Source: Nocardioides sp. Root682 (GTDB lineage: Bacteria > Actinomycetota > Actinomycetes > Propionibacteriales > Nocardioidaceae). From it: a DNA stretch of 64,000 bases. The notes under the pieces are model-generated. The model had not been told where the DNA came from. It did no database searches and saw only the letters and a program-made list of their open reading frames with translations. A program made the position numbers and the translations under genes. The DNA lies in the NCBI RefSeq assembly GCF_001427795.1, contig NZ_LMHJ01000003.1:674204-738203 (forward strand). The letters run 5' to 3'. Of this stretch, positions 52,359-60,610 are shown in pieces (the stretch's first letter is position 1; each line of letters starts with the position of its first letter).

Positions 52359-53675
52359 GTGACCAGCGACGCCCCGACCGAACCCGAGGACGCCACGGAA
52401 GCCACGGAAGCCACGGAGCCCGACGCGGGTCCCGAGCCCCCGCTGGGTCCCACGGACGAGGAGCGCGAGGAACGGCTCTTCCGGCGCTTCGCGCACCAGT
52501 GGGCCCTCGTCCGCGAGGAACGTCGCGAGGAGCGGCGGGCCGAGGCGCCCGTGTTCGCCACCGGTCCGTCGAACTTCCGGCGGGCCGAGGTGCCGTTCGG
52601 GCTCGACCTCGCCGCGGGCTGGGCCTGGCGGCTGCTGATCATCGCCGCGGCGACCTACCTGCTGATGCGTCTGCTCGGCTTCTTCGCCGTCGTCACGATC
52701 CCGATCGCGGTGGCGCTGCTGATCAGTGCGCTGGCCGCACCGTTCGTCCGTGCGCTGACCCGGGTCGGTGTCCCGCGCGGCCTCTCGGCGCTGCTGGTCG
52801 TGATCACCGGGTTCGCGATCGTGGGTGCCCTGCTCACGTTCGCCGGGCAGCAGGTGGCCTCGGGCGCCAACGACCTCGCCGACTCGACGGTGCAGGGCCT
52901 CCAGGAGATCCGGAACTGGCTGCGCGACGGGCCCCTCAATGCCAGCGACTCCCAGATCAACGACTACATCAAGAACGCCCAGGACATGATCCGGGACAGG
53001 TCCCAGAACGGCGAGGTGCTCAGCCAGGTCACCGAGGTCGGTGCGGCGCTGGGCCACGTCGTGGCCGGCTTCTTCATCGCGGTGTTCGCGACGTACTTCT
53101 TCCTCGCCGACGGCGACCGGATCTGGTCGTGGATGGTGCGCATCGCGCCGCGCGCGGCCCGGGAGCGGGTCGACAGCTCGGGCAAGGTCGCGTGGATCTC
53201 GCTGGTCCAGTTCGTGCGGGCGACGGTGCTGGTCGCGCTCGTGGACGCGGCCGGCATCGCCCTGGGAGCAGCCATCCTCAACGTGCCGTTCGTGCTGGCG
53301 ATCGGTGTGCTGGTGTTCCTCGGTGCGTTCGTCCCGATGATCGGTGCCTCCATCGCGGGCAGCGTCGCGATCCTCGTCGCCCTGGTCGACCAGGGGCCGC
53401 TGACCGCACTGCTGATGCTCGCCGTCGTCATCGGCGTCCAGCAGCTGGAGGGCCACATCCTGCAGCCGTTCCTGCTCGGACGCTGGGTCTCGCTGCACCC
53501 GCTCGGCGTCATCCTGGCGATTGCCGGTGGCGTCCTGGTTGCGGGGATCGCGGGGGCCCTGGTCGCCGTACCGCTGGCCGCGGCAGCCAATGCCGTCGTG
53601 CTGCACCTGGCTGAAATGGCCGAACCGCCCGCCCCCGAGGGGACGGACGGTCCGGAGGAACCCTTGGTCGCCTAG
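52359..53675 (+). CDS. AI-2E/PerM-family membrane transporter
   Basis: A 438-residue membrane protein of the AI-2E/PerM family with about eight hydrophobic segments and an acidic N terminus (TEPEDATEATEATE). Family features include a long cytoplasmic-type loop in the middle, and near residues 335-375 LTALLMLAVVIGVQQLEGHILQPFLLGRWVSLHPLGVILA, the conserved region. Function is broadly unknown, with some members acting in Na+/H+ exchange or signal export. I use the GTG of VTSDAPTE, 7 bp past a TAACCT -10, so the mRNA is probably leaderless; a GTG two codons upstream is possible. It overlaps greA tail to tail by 4 bp. Confidence 0.85.
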   Translation: MTSDAPTEPEDATEATEATEPDAGPEPPLGPTDEEREERLFRRFAHQWALVREERREERRAEAPVFATGPSNFRRAEVPFGLDLAAGWAWRLLIIAAATYLLMRLLGFFAVVTIPIAVALLISALAAPFVRALTRVGVPRGLSALLVVITGFAIVGALLTFAGQQVASGANDLADSTVQGLQEIRNWLRDGPLNASDSQINDYIKNAQDMIRDRSQNGEVLSQVTEVGAALGHVVAGFFIAVFATYFFLADGDRIWSWMVRIAPRAARERVDSSGKVAWISLVQFVRATVLVALVDAAGIALGAAILNVPFVLAIGVLVFLGAFVPMIGASIAGSVAILVALVDQGPLTALLMLAVVIGVQQLEGHILQPFLLGRWVSLHPLGVILAIAGGVLVAGIAGALVAVPLAAAANAVVLHLAEMAEPPAPEGTDGPEEPLVA

Positions 53676-54184
53676 CCGGCAAACGGCTTGGCGTCGAGGA
53701 TGACGACGGTCTGCGGTCGCCCGTTGACCTCGTAGCTCACCGTCTCGCCCTTGCTGCGGCCGTTGATCGCCTGGCCGAGCGGCGACTGCGGGGAGTAGAC
53801 GGTCAGGCCGTCGCCCGGGTCGATCTCGCGCGCGCCGAGGAGGAAGGACTCCGCCTCGTCGTCGGCATCGCCCTCGAACTTGTAGGTCACGACCATGCCG
53901 GGCTCCACGATGCCGTCGTCCGGCGGCGTCTCGCCGACCTCGGCACGACGGAGCATGTCCTCGAGCTGGAGGATCCGGAGCTCGTTCTTGCCCTGCTCCT
54001 CGCGGGCGGCGTGGTAGCCGCCGTTCTCCTTGAGGTCGCCCTCGTCGCGGGCAGCACTGATCTCGGACACGATCTCGGCCCGGCGCGGTCCCTTGAGGTG
54101 CGCCAGCTCCGCCTGCAGCTTGTCGAAGGCGTCCTGGGTCAGCCAGATGGTGTTGGCGCCGCCGGTCTGGTCGGTCTGCGTCAT
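53672..54184 (-). CDS. greA: transcription elongation factor GreA
   Basis: A 170-residue GreA that rescues backtracked RNA polymerase by stimulating cleavage of the transcript 3' end. The N-terminal coiled-coil holds RDEGDLKENGGYHAAREEQG, with the catalytic acidic pair at its tip (EGD.KEN). The C-terminal FKBP-like domain has TYKFEGDADDEAESFLLGAREID and YSPQSPLGQAINGRSKGE. Length and motifs match the actinobacterial type. A good AGGAG site precedes the ATG. Its last codons overlap the PerM gene head-on. Confidence 0.95.
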   Translation of the reverse strand: MTQTDQTGGANTIWLTQDAFDKLQAELAHLKGPRRAEIVSEISAARDEGDLKENGGYHAAREEQGKNELRILQLEDMLRRAEVGETPPDDGIVEPGMVVTYKFEGDADDEAESFLLGAREIDPGDGLTVYSPQSPLGQAINGRSKGETVSYEVNGRPQTVVILDAKPFAG

Positions 54185-54259
54185 GTGAACTCCTGTACTG
54201 CTCGTCGTGCATCCGTTCGGATACAGAACGAATGAGTCTACCTGTCGCTGGAACGCTGT

Positions 54260-54667
54260 TCAGCGATACCGCGGTTGACCTTCGGTCCGGCAGCCGATCC
54301 ACTCCACCGTCGTCGCGCGTCGGTGCGTCTTGATCGCGATGTCGTACGTCGGCCCGTCGGCCGGGTCGGGCTCGAAGGTGAGCTCGCCGACGACCGCCTT
54401 GTCGTGCGAGATCGCGCGCAGGTCGCACTCGGCGTCGACCGGCTCGTCGCCGTACTGGACGCGCACCTCGATGGTGGCGTTGTGGTCGTCGATCACCTGG
54501 TGGCCGATCTCCTGGGAGGACACCGCCGGGTCCGCCTGGTAGAGCATCGCCCACAGCAGCCAGCCGAGGAAGGTGAGCGAAACAGCAGCCGCGACGACGA
54601 TCACCGCCAGCCGTCGTACGCGCGACGGGGCGCCGTACCGACCGGCAAGGGTGTCGAGAGAGCTCAC
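54260..54667 (-). CDS. DUF4307 membrane protein
   Basis: A 135-residue protein with one hydrophobic helix (RRLAVIVVAAAVSLTFLGWLLWAML) after a short cytoplasmic RYG-type segment (LAGRYGAPSR). An outward domain follows, with one Cys pair (CDL...GC) and motifs like VSSQEIGHQVIDDHNATIEVRV. This layout is that of DUF4307, which sits beside mca in many actinobacteria. The GTG start is divergent from mca. Function unknown. Confidence 0.85.
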   Translation of the reverse strand: MSSLDTLAGRYGAPSRVRRLAVIVVAAAVSLTFLGWLLWAMLYQADPAVSSQEIGHQVIDDHNATIEVRVQYGDEPVDAECDLRAISHDKAVVGELTFEPDPADGPTYDIAIKTHRRATTVEWIGCRTEGQPRYR

Positions 54668-54708
54668 CGGTTCATGGTCCCACGCGGTCTGTTTCTACGA
54701 TGGGGGGC

Positions 54709-55620
54709 ATGCCCACCACGCACGCGCCCGCGATCGACCGCTCCGGGCTGCGGTTGATGCACGTCCATGCTCACCCCGACGACGAGTCGAGCAAGGGCGC
54801 GGCCTCCACGGCGAGGTACGTCGCCGAGGGCGCGTCGGTGCGCGTGGTGACCTGCACCGGCGGTGAGCGTGGGTCGATCCTGAACCCGAAGATGGACCGT
54901 CCCGACATCCTCGCGAACATCACCGAGGTCCGTCGCCAGGAGATGGAGCGGGCCCGCGACATCCTCGGCGTCAGCCAGACCTGGCTGGGGTTCGTGGACT
55001 CCGGCTGGCCCGACGGTGACCCCAAGCCGCCGCTTCCCGACGGCTGCTTCGGTCTGGTCCCGCTCGAGGAGGCGACCGAGCGCCTCGTGCGGCACGTCCG
55101 CGAGTTCCGTCCCCATGTCATCACGACGTACGACGAGCGCGGTGGCTACCCGCACCCCGACCACATCCGTTGCCACGAGGTGGGCGTCGCTGCCTTCGAG
55201 GCCGCGGGCGACCCGGACCGGTTCCCCGACGCGGGGGAGCCCTGGCAGCCGCTGAAGCTGTACTACCACCACTCGTTCAACCGGCCGCGGATGCAGGCGC
55301 TGCACGACGCGATGGTCGAGCACGACCTGGAGTCGCCGTGGGCGGAGCGCCTGGCGGAGTGGAAGCGCGAGCCGGACTGGGACGCGCGGATCACCACCCG
55401 GGTGCCGTGCGGCGACTACTTCGGAGTCCGCGACCAGGCACTGCTCGCGCACGCCACCCAGATCGATCCGGACGGCTTCTGGTTCGCGATCCCGCGCGAG
55501 CTGCAGGAGAAGGTGTGGCCCACCGAGGACTTCGAGCTGGTGGCCAGCCACGTCACCTCCGAGCTGCCCGAGGACGACCTGTTCGCGGGCATCGCTGCGC
55601 CGGCACCGGTCGACGCCTGA
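54709..55620 (+). CDS. mca: mycothiol S-conjugate amidase
   Basis: A 303-residue zinc amidase that cleaves mycothiol S-conjugates of toxins, releasing a mercapturic acid for export. The zinc ligands lie in HAHPDDES (His22, Asp25) and YPHPDHIRCH (His149); HKGx-type extras of MshB differ, with the typical Mca segments RGSILNPKMDRPDI and LGFVDSGWPDGDPKP. It pairs functionally with mshB at 26820. The ATG starts 7 bp after a TACGAT -10, so the transcript is likely leaderless. The following small membrane gene is 12 bp downstream. Confidence 0.93.
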   Translation: MPTTHAPAIDRSGLRLMHVHAHPDDESSKGAASTARYVAEGASVRVVTCTGGERGSILNPKMDRPDILANITEVRRQEMERARDILGVSQTWLGFVDSGWPDGDPKPPLPDGCFGLVPLEEATERLVRHVREFRPHVITTYDERGGYPHPDHIRCHEVGVAAFEAAGDPDRFPDAGEPWQPLKLYYHHSFNRPRMQALHDAMVEHDLESPWAERLAEWKREPDWDARITTRVPCGDYFGVRDQALLAHATQIDPDGFWFAIPRELQEKVWPTEDFELVASHVTSELPEDDLFAGIAAPAPVDA

Positions 55621-55632
55621 GAGACTGACGTC

Positions 55633-55884
55633 ATGCACGCGCTCGCTGTCTCCCTCGTCTCCCTCGTGATCAGCGCCGAGCCGAAGGCGCCTGACGACAA
55701 CGACGTGGTCGCGGGGTGGATGGGCTTCACCGTCTTCATGTTCCTGATCCTCGCCGTGGCGGTCATCGGCTGGTTCCTCACGCGCAGCCTGCGCAAGGCG
55801 GGCAAGGCCAAGGACCAGGGCGTCTACGGCGACGTGCCGGCTGCGGACGACAACGAGGCTGCGCCCAACGGGCAGGGCTCCTGA
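55633..55884 (+). CDS. small membrane protein downstream of mca
   Basis: An 83-residue protein with a hydrophobic helix near the N terminus, a second one (GWMGFTVFMFLILAVAVIGWFLT) and a charged cytoplasmic tail (RSLRKAGKAKDQ). It probably forms a hairpin in the membrane. It is co-transcribed with mca. I recall proteins of this kind after mca in relatives, but know of no assigned role. Confidence 0.75.
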   Translation: MHALAVSLVSLVISAEPKAPDDNDVVAGWMGFTVFMFLILAVAVIGWFLTRSLRKAGKAKDQGVYGDVPAADDNEAAPNGQGS

Positions 55885-55955
55885 TGGTTGGCGCCGACCA
55901 GCTCCTCGGCTTCGGCCTGGCGCTCACCGGCCGCCACAGCTGACGCAGGCGCTCG

Positions 55956-56549
55956 TCAGGGCTGCAGGTAGCCCATCACGAGGGCCACCATCTCCTCGAG
56001 CAGCTGCTCGCGGCCCAGGGCGCTCGGCTGGTCGAGCACCCAGCGCGTGGCCAGCGCCTCGAGGCTGATCACCAGCACCCAGGCCGTGATCGCGGGGGAC
56101 GGTCGGCGACTCGTCTCCGGTCGGGCAGCGAAGTAGATCGACGCCAGGTCGCTCACCCGCTTCTCGAGGACGGTGCGGCGGGCCTTGTTGCGGGCCAGCG
56201 GCAGCTCCTCGGCCATCACCCGCAACAGCGCAGGGTCGACCTCGAGCGCGGCCACGAGGGCGTCGGCGGTGTCGCGTACGGCGTCCACGCCGACGCTGCC
56301 GATCCGGTCGGTCAATGAGGCCGCCACGCTCTCGGCCACCTGCTCCCAGTAGCGGTCGATGACCACGTCGAGGACCGCGGCCTTGTCCGGGAAGTACTGG
56401 TAGAGCGACCCGGGGCTGATCCCCGCAGCAGTCGCGACGCGATTGGTGCTGAAGGCGTCGTACCCGTCCTTGACGAGCACGCCTCGCCCTGCGGTGATGA
56501 TCCGCTCGACCATCTCGCGGGACCGGGCCTGCTGGGGAGCCTTGCGCAC
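55956..56549 (-). CDS. TetR-family repressor
   Basis: A 197-residue TetR-type regulator. The N-terminal helix-turn-helix (residues 10-55) contains AFSTNRVATAAGISPGSLYQYFPDKAAVL, close to the consensus for this family. The C-terminal ligand domain is all helical, as usual. It starts at a GTG and is divergent from a DUF2236 oxygenase-like gene. A 16-bp palindrome lies between them, so it likely represses itself and that gene. Confidence 0.93.
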   Translation of the reverse strand: MRKAPQQARSREMVERIITAGRGVLVKDGYDAFSTNRVATAAGISPGSLYQYFPDKAAVLDVVIDRYWEQVAESVAASLTDRIGSVGVDAVRDTADALVAALEVDPALLRVMAEELPLARNKARRTVLEKRVSDLASIYFAARPETSRRPSPAITAWVLVISLEALATRWVLDQPSALGREQLLEEMVALVMGYLQP

Positions 56550-56580
56550 GCGCTGAGCGTAGTGCGGTTGCGACTTGAAT

Positions 56581-56596
56581 GCGAGTAATTGCTCGC
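56581..56596. promoter_or_regulatory. TetR operator between divergent genes
   Basis: GCGAGTAATTGCTCGC is a 16-bp palindrome with a single mismatched pair. It is 31 bp from the repressor start and 13 bp before the DUF2236 gene. AT-rich centre and position fit a TetR dimer that controls both promoters. Confidence 0.75.
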
Positions 56597-56609
56597 GTCA
56601 TCATGGAGC

Positions 56610-57881
56610 ATGAGCACAGAGGCTGCCGTCACCCCCGAGATGCCGTTGTCGTCCGCGCCCCCGTCCCGCTTCATGGCGGGGGGCGAGCGCAACCGCCGCC
56701 TGGGCCGCCCGCTGAAGCTGGTCGGTCGCGTGAAGGATGTCGATGACGACCTCCTGGCACGGATCGGCGAGGCGATGACGGAGCGCGACGAGCCGGGCGC
56801 ACGGCTCGCGGACGCGATCCGATTGCGAGCAGGTGCCCCCGGACGGGTCACCATGGACCAGGTCCGCAACGCCCTCGCGTACGGCGTCGGGTCGGTGCCG
56901 GACGCACCGCCGGCCCTGGTCGAGTTCTTCTCCATGGTCGAGGCCGACCCGGACTGGCTGGACCGCGAGCTGGTCGAGGAGGGTGCGCGGGTCTTCCGTC
57001 GGCTCGGGCAGAACGCGCAGGACGTCCTGCTGCAGCTCTCCCTGGTCGGTGGCTACCGCTTCGGTGGGCCGACGGACCTGCTCGTCGCGACCGGCGCCCT
57101 GACGGGTGGGGCAACGCTGCGACGGCTGGCCGAGACCCAGAAGTGGGGTGCCGCCCTGACCGAGCCGGGCGCGCTGGAGGCGCCGCGCCCCGGAGTGCCG
57201 GCAGGCGAGGGTTGGCGGCTGACCCTGCACGTCCGGGTCATGCACGCGATGGTGAACCACGCCTTCGAGCCGCAGTGGGACTCAGCGACCTGGGGACTCC
57301 CGATCAACCAGGCCGACCAGGCCTCGACGCTCGGGCTGTTCGACGGCGTCCTGCTCATCGGCTCGCGCGCCCTGGGTGTGCCGATCGACAAGCACGAGTC
57401 GCGCGCCGTCATGCACCTGTGGAAGTACGTCGGCTGGCTGATCGGTGTCGCCGACGACTTCCTCGTCGACGACGAATGGGCGCGCCACCGGCTCGACTAC
57501 CACGTGCTCCTCGCCCAGGGGCCGATCTCCGACGCGGGGCCGAAGCTCGCGCAGGCGGTCGTCGCTGCCCAGGCCGAGCGCACCTTCCCGGGCGTCCCGG
57601 CGGCGCTGCAAGGTCCGCGCCGCCTCTTCGAGCGTGAGCGACTGCTGTCGATGCTGACCGTGTTCCTCGGGCCCGAGAGCATGCGCGAGCTCGGACTGCC
57701 GATGCGCCCACCGTGGGCCCACACCTACCTCGTCGGCCTCAACACCGTGCGGTACCGCGTCATCGGTCGACTGCCCGGTGGCAAGGACTGGCTGACGCGG
57801 TGGGGCGGGCGTCGTACCCAGTGGGTGCTGGACAGCTACTTCGAGGGCAAGCCCGAGGACGTCGGCAAGATCAAGGTGTGA
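56610..57881 (+). CDS. DUF2236 / MpaB-type heme-containing oxygenase-like protein
   Basis: A 423-residue soluble protein of the DUF2236 family that includes rubber-cleaving Lcp and the mpaB dioxygenases. These bind a b-type heme. Conserved blocks visible are LTLHVRVMHAMVNHAF with its His residues, WGLPINQADQASTL and LWKYVGWLIGV. Which His coordinates heme cannot be assigned without a model. It is likely to oxidise a hydrophobic substrate; the neighbouring TetR repressor suggests induction by that compound. Confidence 0.85.
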   Translation: MSTEAAVTPEMPLSSAPPSRFMAGGERNRRLGRPLKLVGRVKDVDDDLLARIGEAMTERDEPGARLADAIRLRAGAPGRVTMDQVRNALAYGVGSVPDAPPALVEFFSMVEADPDWLDRELVEEGARVFRRLGQNAQDVLLQLSLVGGYRFGGPTDLLVATGALTGGATLRRLAETQKWGAALTEPGALEAPRPGVPAGEGWRLTLHVRVMHAMVNHAFEPQWDSATWGLPINQADQASTLGLFDGVLLIGSRALGVPIDKHESRAVMHLWKYVGWLIGVADDFLVDDEWARHRLDYHVLLAQGPISDAGPKLAQAVVAAQAERTFPGVPAALQGPRRLFERERLLSMLTVFLGPESMRELGLPMRPPWAHTYLVGLNTVRYRVIGRLPGGKDWLTRWGGRRTQWVLDSYFEGKPEDVGKIKV

Positions 57882-57888
57882 GACCGGT

Positions 57889-58935
57889 TCAGTCGAGCCC
57901 CAAGTCCTTGAGGGTGGTGGGGAGCGCCTTGCCCTCGCCAAGCTCCCAGCTGCTCCAGTAGAGGAATCCGCACGGGCTCTCGGTGAGGCGGACGACGTCG
58001 CCATGGTCGGTGGCGGCCAGGAGGGTGGAGGACGGATCCTCGAGCTCGGTACAGGTGTTCTCGCCGAAGTCGTTGAGGTCCTCGGCCACATCCCCCGGGT
58101 TCTGCCAGGCCGCCTCCAGTGCGGCCAGTTGGTCGTCGTCGAGTCGCGTGGCTTCCCGCGCTGAACCGTCGTCGGTGCGGGGTGGGCAGATCACGGCGGC
58201 GACGAGGTGCTCTCGGCCTGGTCGGGCTGGGCTGCTCGTGTCCACCTGGTCACAACCGAGGGGGCCGGTGTAGTCGCGGTGGTAGTCGAGCTCGTCGCGT
58301 TGCCGATCGAGTGCTGACAGGAACGCCCTTGCGAGATCGCCGCCGTCGACTGCGTTGCCTTCGACCTGGATCGTTCCGCAAAGGATGGTGGGGACGATGG
58401 TGGAGTGGTTGCCCATCGTGAACAACAGGGACTGGCGGGAGTTGAGGACCGAGATCGTGGCGCAACGCCCAGGGTCGGGCTCGGGCGACGCTGCCAGCGC
58501 TGCGCGGAGTCCCTCGAGATCCTCGACGAGAGCATCCATGCCGGCGAGGACGCTGCGTTGGTCCGCGGCCGACATGGGCGAGGCCATCGCACGGCCGAGA
58601 TCCGGGCACAGGCGCACGCTGGTGAGGCCATCGAGGTTGCCGGTCGTCTGGTTCGCGTCGTTGAGTTCGGGGAGCGTGGCCGGGCAGGCCGGGGCGTCGT
58701 ACGGCGCCGTCGTGCCGGAGTCGTCGGCTGCGCGGCCCCTGTCGGGGCCCTGGGTGGAGACGACCGCAACCGTGCCGATGACCGCGACCGTCGCGGCGGC
58801 CGCGCCCAGACCGATCAGTCGGCTGCGGTGGCGGGCGCTACGGGCGGCTGTGCTGACCGTCTGCGGGTCGAGGGTCGATGCGTCGTCGGGGACCGCGGCC
58901 TGCAACAGGCTGCGCAGTCGGGTCTCGTCAGTCAT
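57889..58935 (-). CDS. anti-sigma-like membrane protein paired with an ECF sigma factor
   Basis: A 348-residue protein. A cytoplasmic part (MTDETRLRSLLQAAVPDDASTLDPQTV) precedes a transmembrane helix (LIGLGAAAATVAVIGTVAVV, about 41-60). The large outside domain has eight or more Cys residues (for example CPATLP, RLCPDLG, RCATIS, ILCGTI, LGCDQ, VICPP, NTCTEL, PCGF) that could form disulfides. Its gene overlaps the sigma factor's stop by 8 bp, the usual layout for a sigma/anti-sigma pair. The outside domain would sense something extracytoplasmic (inference). No zinc HxxxCxxC motif was seen. Confidence 0.72.
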   Translation of the reverse strand: MTDETRLRSLLQAAVPDDASTLDPQTVSTAARSARHRSRLIGLGAAAATVAVIGTVAVVSTQGPDRGRAADDSGTTAPYDAPACPATLPELNDANQTTGNLDGLTSVRLCPDLGRAMASPMSAADQRSVLAGMDALVEDLEGLRAALAASPEPDPGRCATISVLNSRQSLLFTMGNHSTIVPTILCGTIQVEGNAVDGGDLARAFLSALDRQRDELDYHRDYTGPLGCDQVDTSSPARPGREHLVAAVICPPRTDDGSAREATRLDDDQLAALEAAWQNPGDVAEDLNDFGENTCTELEDPSSTLLAATDHGDVVRLTESPCGFLYWSSWELGEGKALPTTLKDLGLD

Positions 58936-59464
58936 GGGTCTCCTCCAGGAGTCCGGATGTGCGGAGGGCGCGTAGTGCGCGCGAGGTCTGGCTCTTCACC
59001 GTGCCGGCGCTGATCGCGAGCGTCGCGGCCGTCTGCGCCTCGGTGAGGTCGTCGAAGAACCGGAGCACGACGACCGCCCGCTGGCCGCGCGGAAGGCCGG
59101 CGAGTGCCGCCAGCACGTCCTGGCGGACCCCTGCGTCGTGTCCGTCGGCCAGGCCGTTCGCAGGCCGGTCCGGCAGCGTGCCGGTGGGCACCTCGCCGTT
59201 CCAGCGGCGCCGCCACCAGTCGGTGTAGGTCGTGAGCATCGTCCGTCGTACGTAGGCGTCGACGGCGCCGCCGTCGGCGATGCTGTCCCAGCGGCGCCAG
59301 CACTTCATCAGGGCGGTCTGGACGAGGTCCTCGGCCTTGTGTCGGTCACCGGTGAGCAGCCACGCACTGCGCCACAACGCCTGGCTGCGTGCGGCGACGT
59401 ACTCCTCGAACGTCGGCACACCGCCGGTCTCCTCGTTGACGAGCACGGGCACAGCCTCGCGCAT
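58928..59464 (-). CDS. ECF sigma factor, SigE family
   Basis: A 178-residue ECF sigma factor of the small SigE/SCO2119-like group. Region 2 has FEEYVAARSQALWRSAWLLTGDRHKAEDLVQTALMKCWRRWDSI, and region 4 has LAGLPRGQRAVVVLRFFDDLTEAQTAATLAISAGTVKSQTSRALRALR. The family drives stress or envelope genes when released from its partner. The ATG is chosen within a longer frame because GAGGTGGTGAG lies before it. The anti-sigma-like gene overlaps its stop. Confidence 0.9.
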   Translation of the reverse strand: MREAVPVLVNEETGGVPTFEEYVAARSQALWRSAWLLTGDRHKAEDLVQTALMKCWRRWDSIADGGAVDAYVRRTMLTTYTDWWRRRWNGEVPTGTLPDRPANGLADGHDAGVRQDVLAALAGLPRGQRAVVVLRFFDDLTEAQTAATLAISAGTVKSQTSRALRALRTSGLLEETHD

Positions 59465-59514
59465 CTCACCACCTCCACACCTCAGGACGGGCTGGGTGCG
59501 GAGGATGGTTGTCG

Positions 59515-60603
59515 TCAACCGCGGGTGACCTCCAGGCCCAGCCAGTCGGCGAGTGCCTGCACCTCGGCCTCGACCGCGTCACCGACGGCCGGGTCCCACG
59601 GGAAGTCCTCGTGGATCGCGTGGACCCGCAGCAGTCCGGCCTTGCGGTCGGCCTTCGCGTCGAGCTTCCCGACCAGCCGGTCGTCGTACAGGATCGGGAG
59701 GGCGAAGTAGCCCCACCGCCGCTTCGCCGCTGGCTTGTACATCTCCAGGACGTACTCGAAGTCGAACAGGTCGCGCGCCCGGTCGCGGTCGTACACGAGG
59801 CGGTCGAACGGCGACAGCAGCGCGCACCGGCCCTCGAACGGCCCCTCGGACGCCGCGAGCGCGTCGGTGTCGATGCGCCAGGTGCCTGCGACGCCGTCGA
59901 CCTCGGCCTCCTCGCCGATGTCGCCCACCTCGACGATCTCGGAGAACTGGGCGGCCGGCCTGGCCCGGGCGATCCCGAGCGAGGCCAGTCGCCGGCTGGC
60001 GATCTCGGCGCGTGCGTCGTCGTACGAGGGGAGGGTGAGGTCGGCGGGGTGGACCCGCTCGGCAAGGTCGAAGCAGCGGAGCCGGCCGCGCCGGCCACTG
60101 ATCGCCAGCTCGCCGAACATCATCAGGAACTCGAGCATGAGCACGACGTTCTTGTCGTGGGTCCAGCCCGTCGACTGCCAGGGTTCGACGGCGGTGTCGG
60201 GCACGTCGCCGGCGACCACGGGCCCGGTGTCCCGCACCCGCGCGAGGACGTCGGCCCGGAAGGCCGCGTTCGCCGCCATCCACTCGAGAGCCCGGTCGTG
60301 GCGGCCCCAGTGCCGGACCGTGGCCAGGTCGAGGACGACGTCGTCCATCACCCGGACGTACGAACCGTGCTCGATCAGCGAGCGCTCCTCCTCGAGCGCG
60401 AAGCGCAGGTCCGAGGGCGAGTAGCCGGCGCCGAGCCGTGACCAGGCAACCAGGTCGACGTTCGGCGCGATCGCGGCGGTCGGGTCGACCTGCAGCAGCG
60501 TGAGGTGGTCGACCGTCGCCACCAGTGACTCCGGCCGCCACGCGTCCAGCAGCTGTGCCCGGACGGCGATCCGCCGGGCCTGCTGTCGATCGAGCCGAAT
60601 CAC
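59515..60603 (-). CDS. ycaQ: YcaQ/AlkX-type DNA glycosylase (HTH_42)
   Basis: A 362-residue winged-helix protein of the DUF1006/HTH_42 family. Bacterial members are DNA glycosylases that remove bulky or cross-linking N-alkyl adducts. The active site is a Q-phi-D motif in YcaQ-like enzymes; here Gln38-Val39-Asp40 (TLLQVDPT) gives that type rather than the Q-phi-Q of AlkZ. Two winged-helix units and a beta-barrel segment follow. The start is the ATG of IRLDRQQARRIA. It abuts a DUF885 gene 7 bp away in the same direction. Confidence 0.85.
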   Translation of the reverse strand: MIRLDRQQARRIAVRAQLLDAWRPESLVATVDHLTLLQVDPTAAIAPNVDLVAWSRLGAGYSPSDLRFALEEERSLIEHGSYVRVMDDVVLDLATVRHWGRHDRALEWMAANAAFRADVLARVRDTGPVVAGDVPDTAVEPWQSTGWTHDKNVVLMLEFLMMFGELAISGRRGRLRCFDLAERVHPADLTLPSYDDARAEIASRRLASLGIARARPAAQFSEIVEVGDIGEEAEVDGVAGTWRIDTDALAASEGPFEGRCALLSPFDRLVYDRDRARDLFDFEYVLEMYKPAAKRRWGYFALPILYDDRLVGKLDAKADRKAGLLRVHAIHEDFPWDPAVGDAVEAEVQALADWLGLEVTRG

Positions 60604-60610
60604 GACGACC

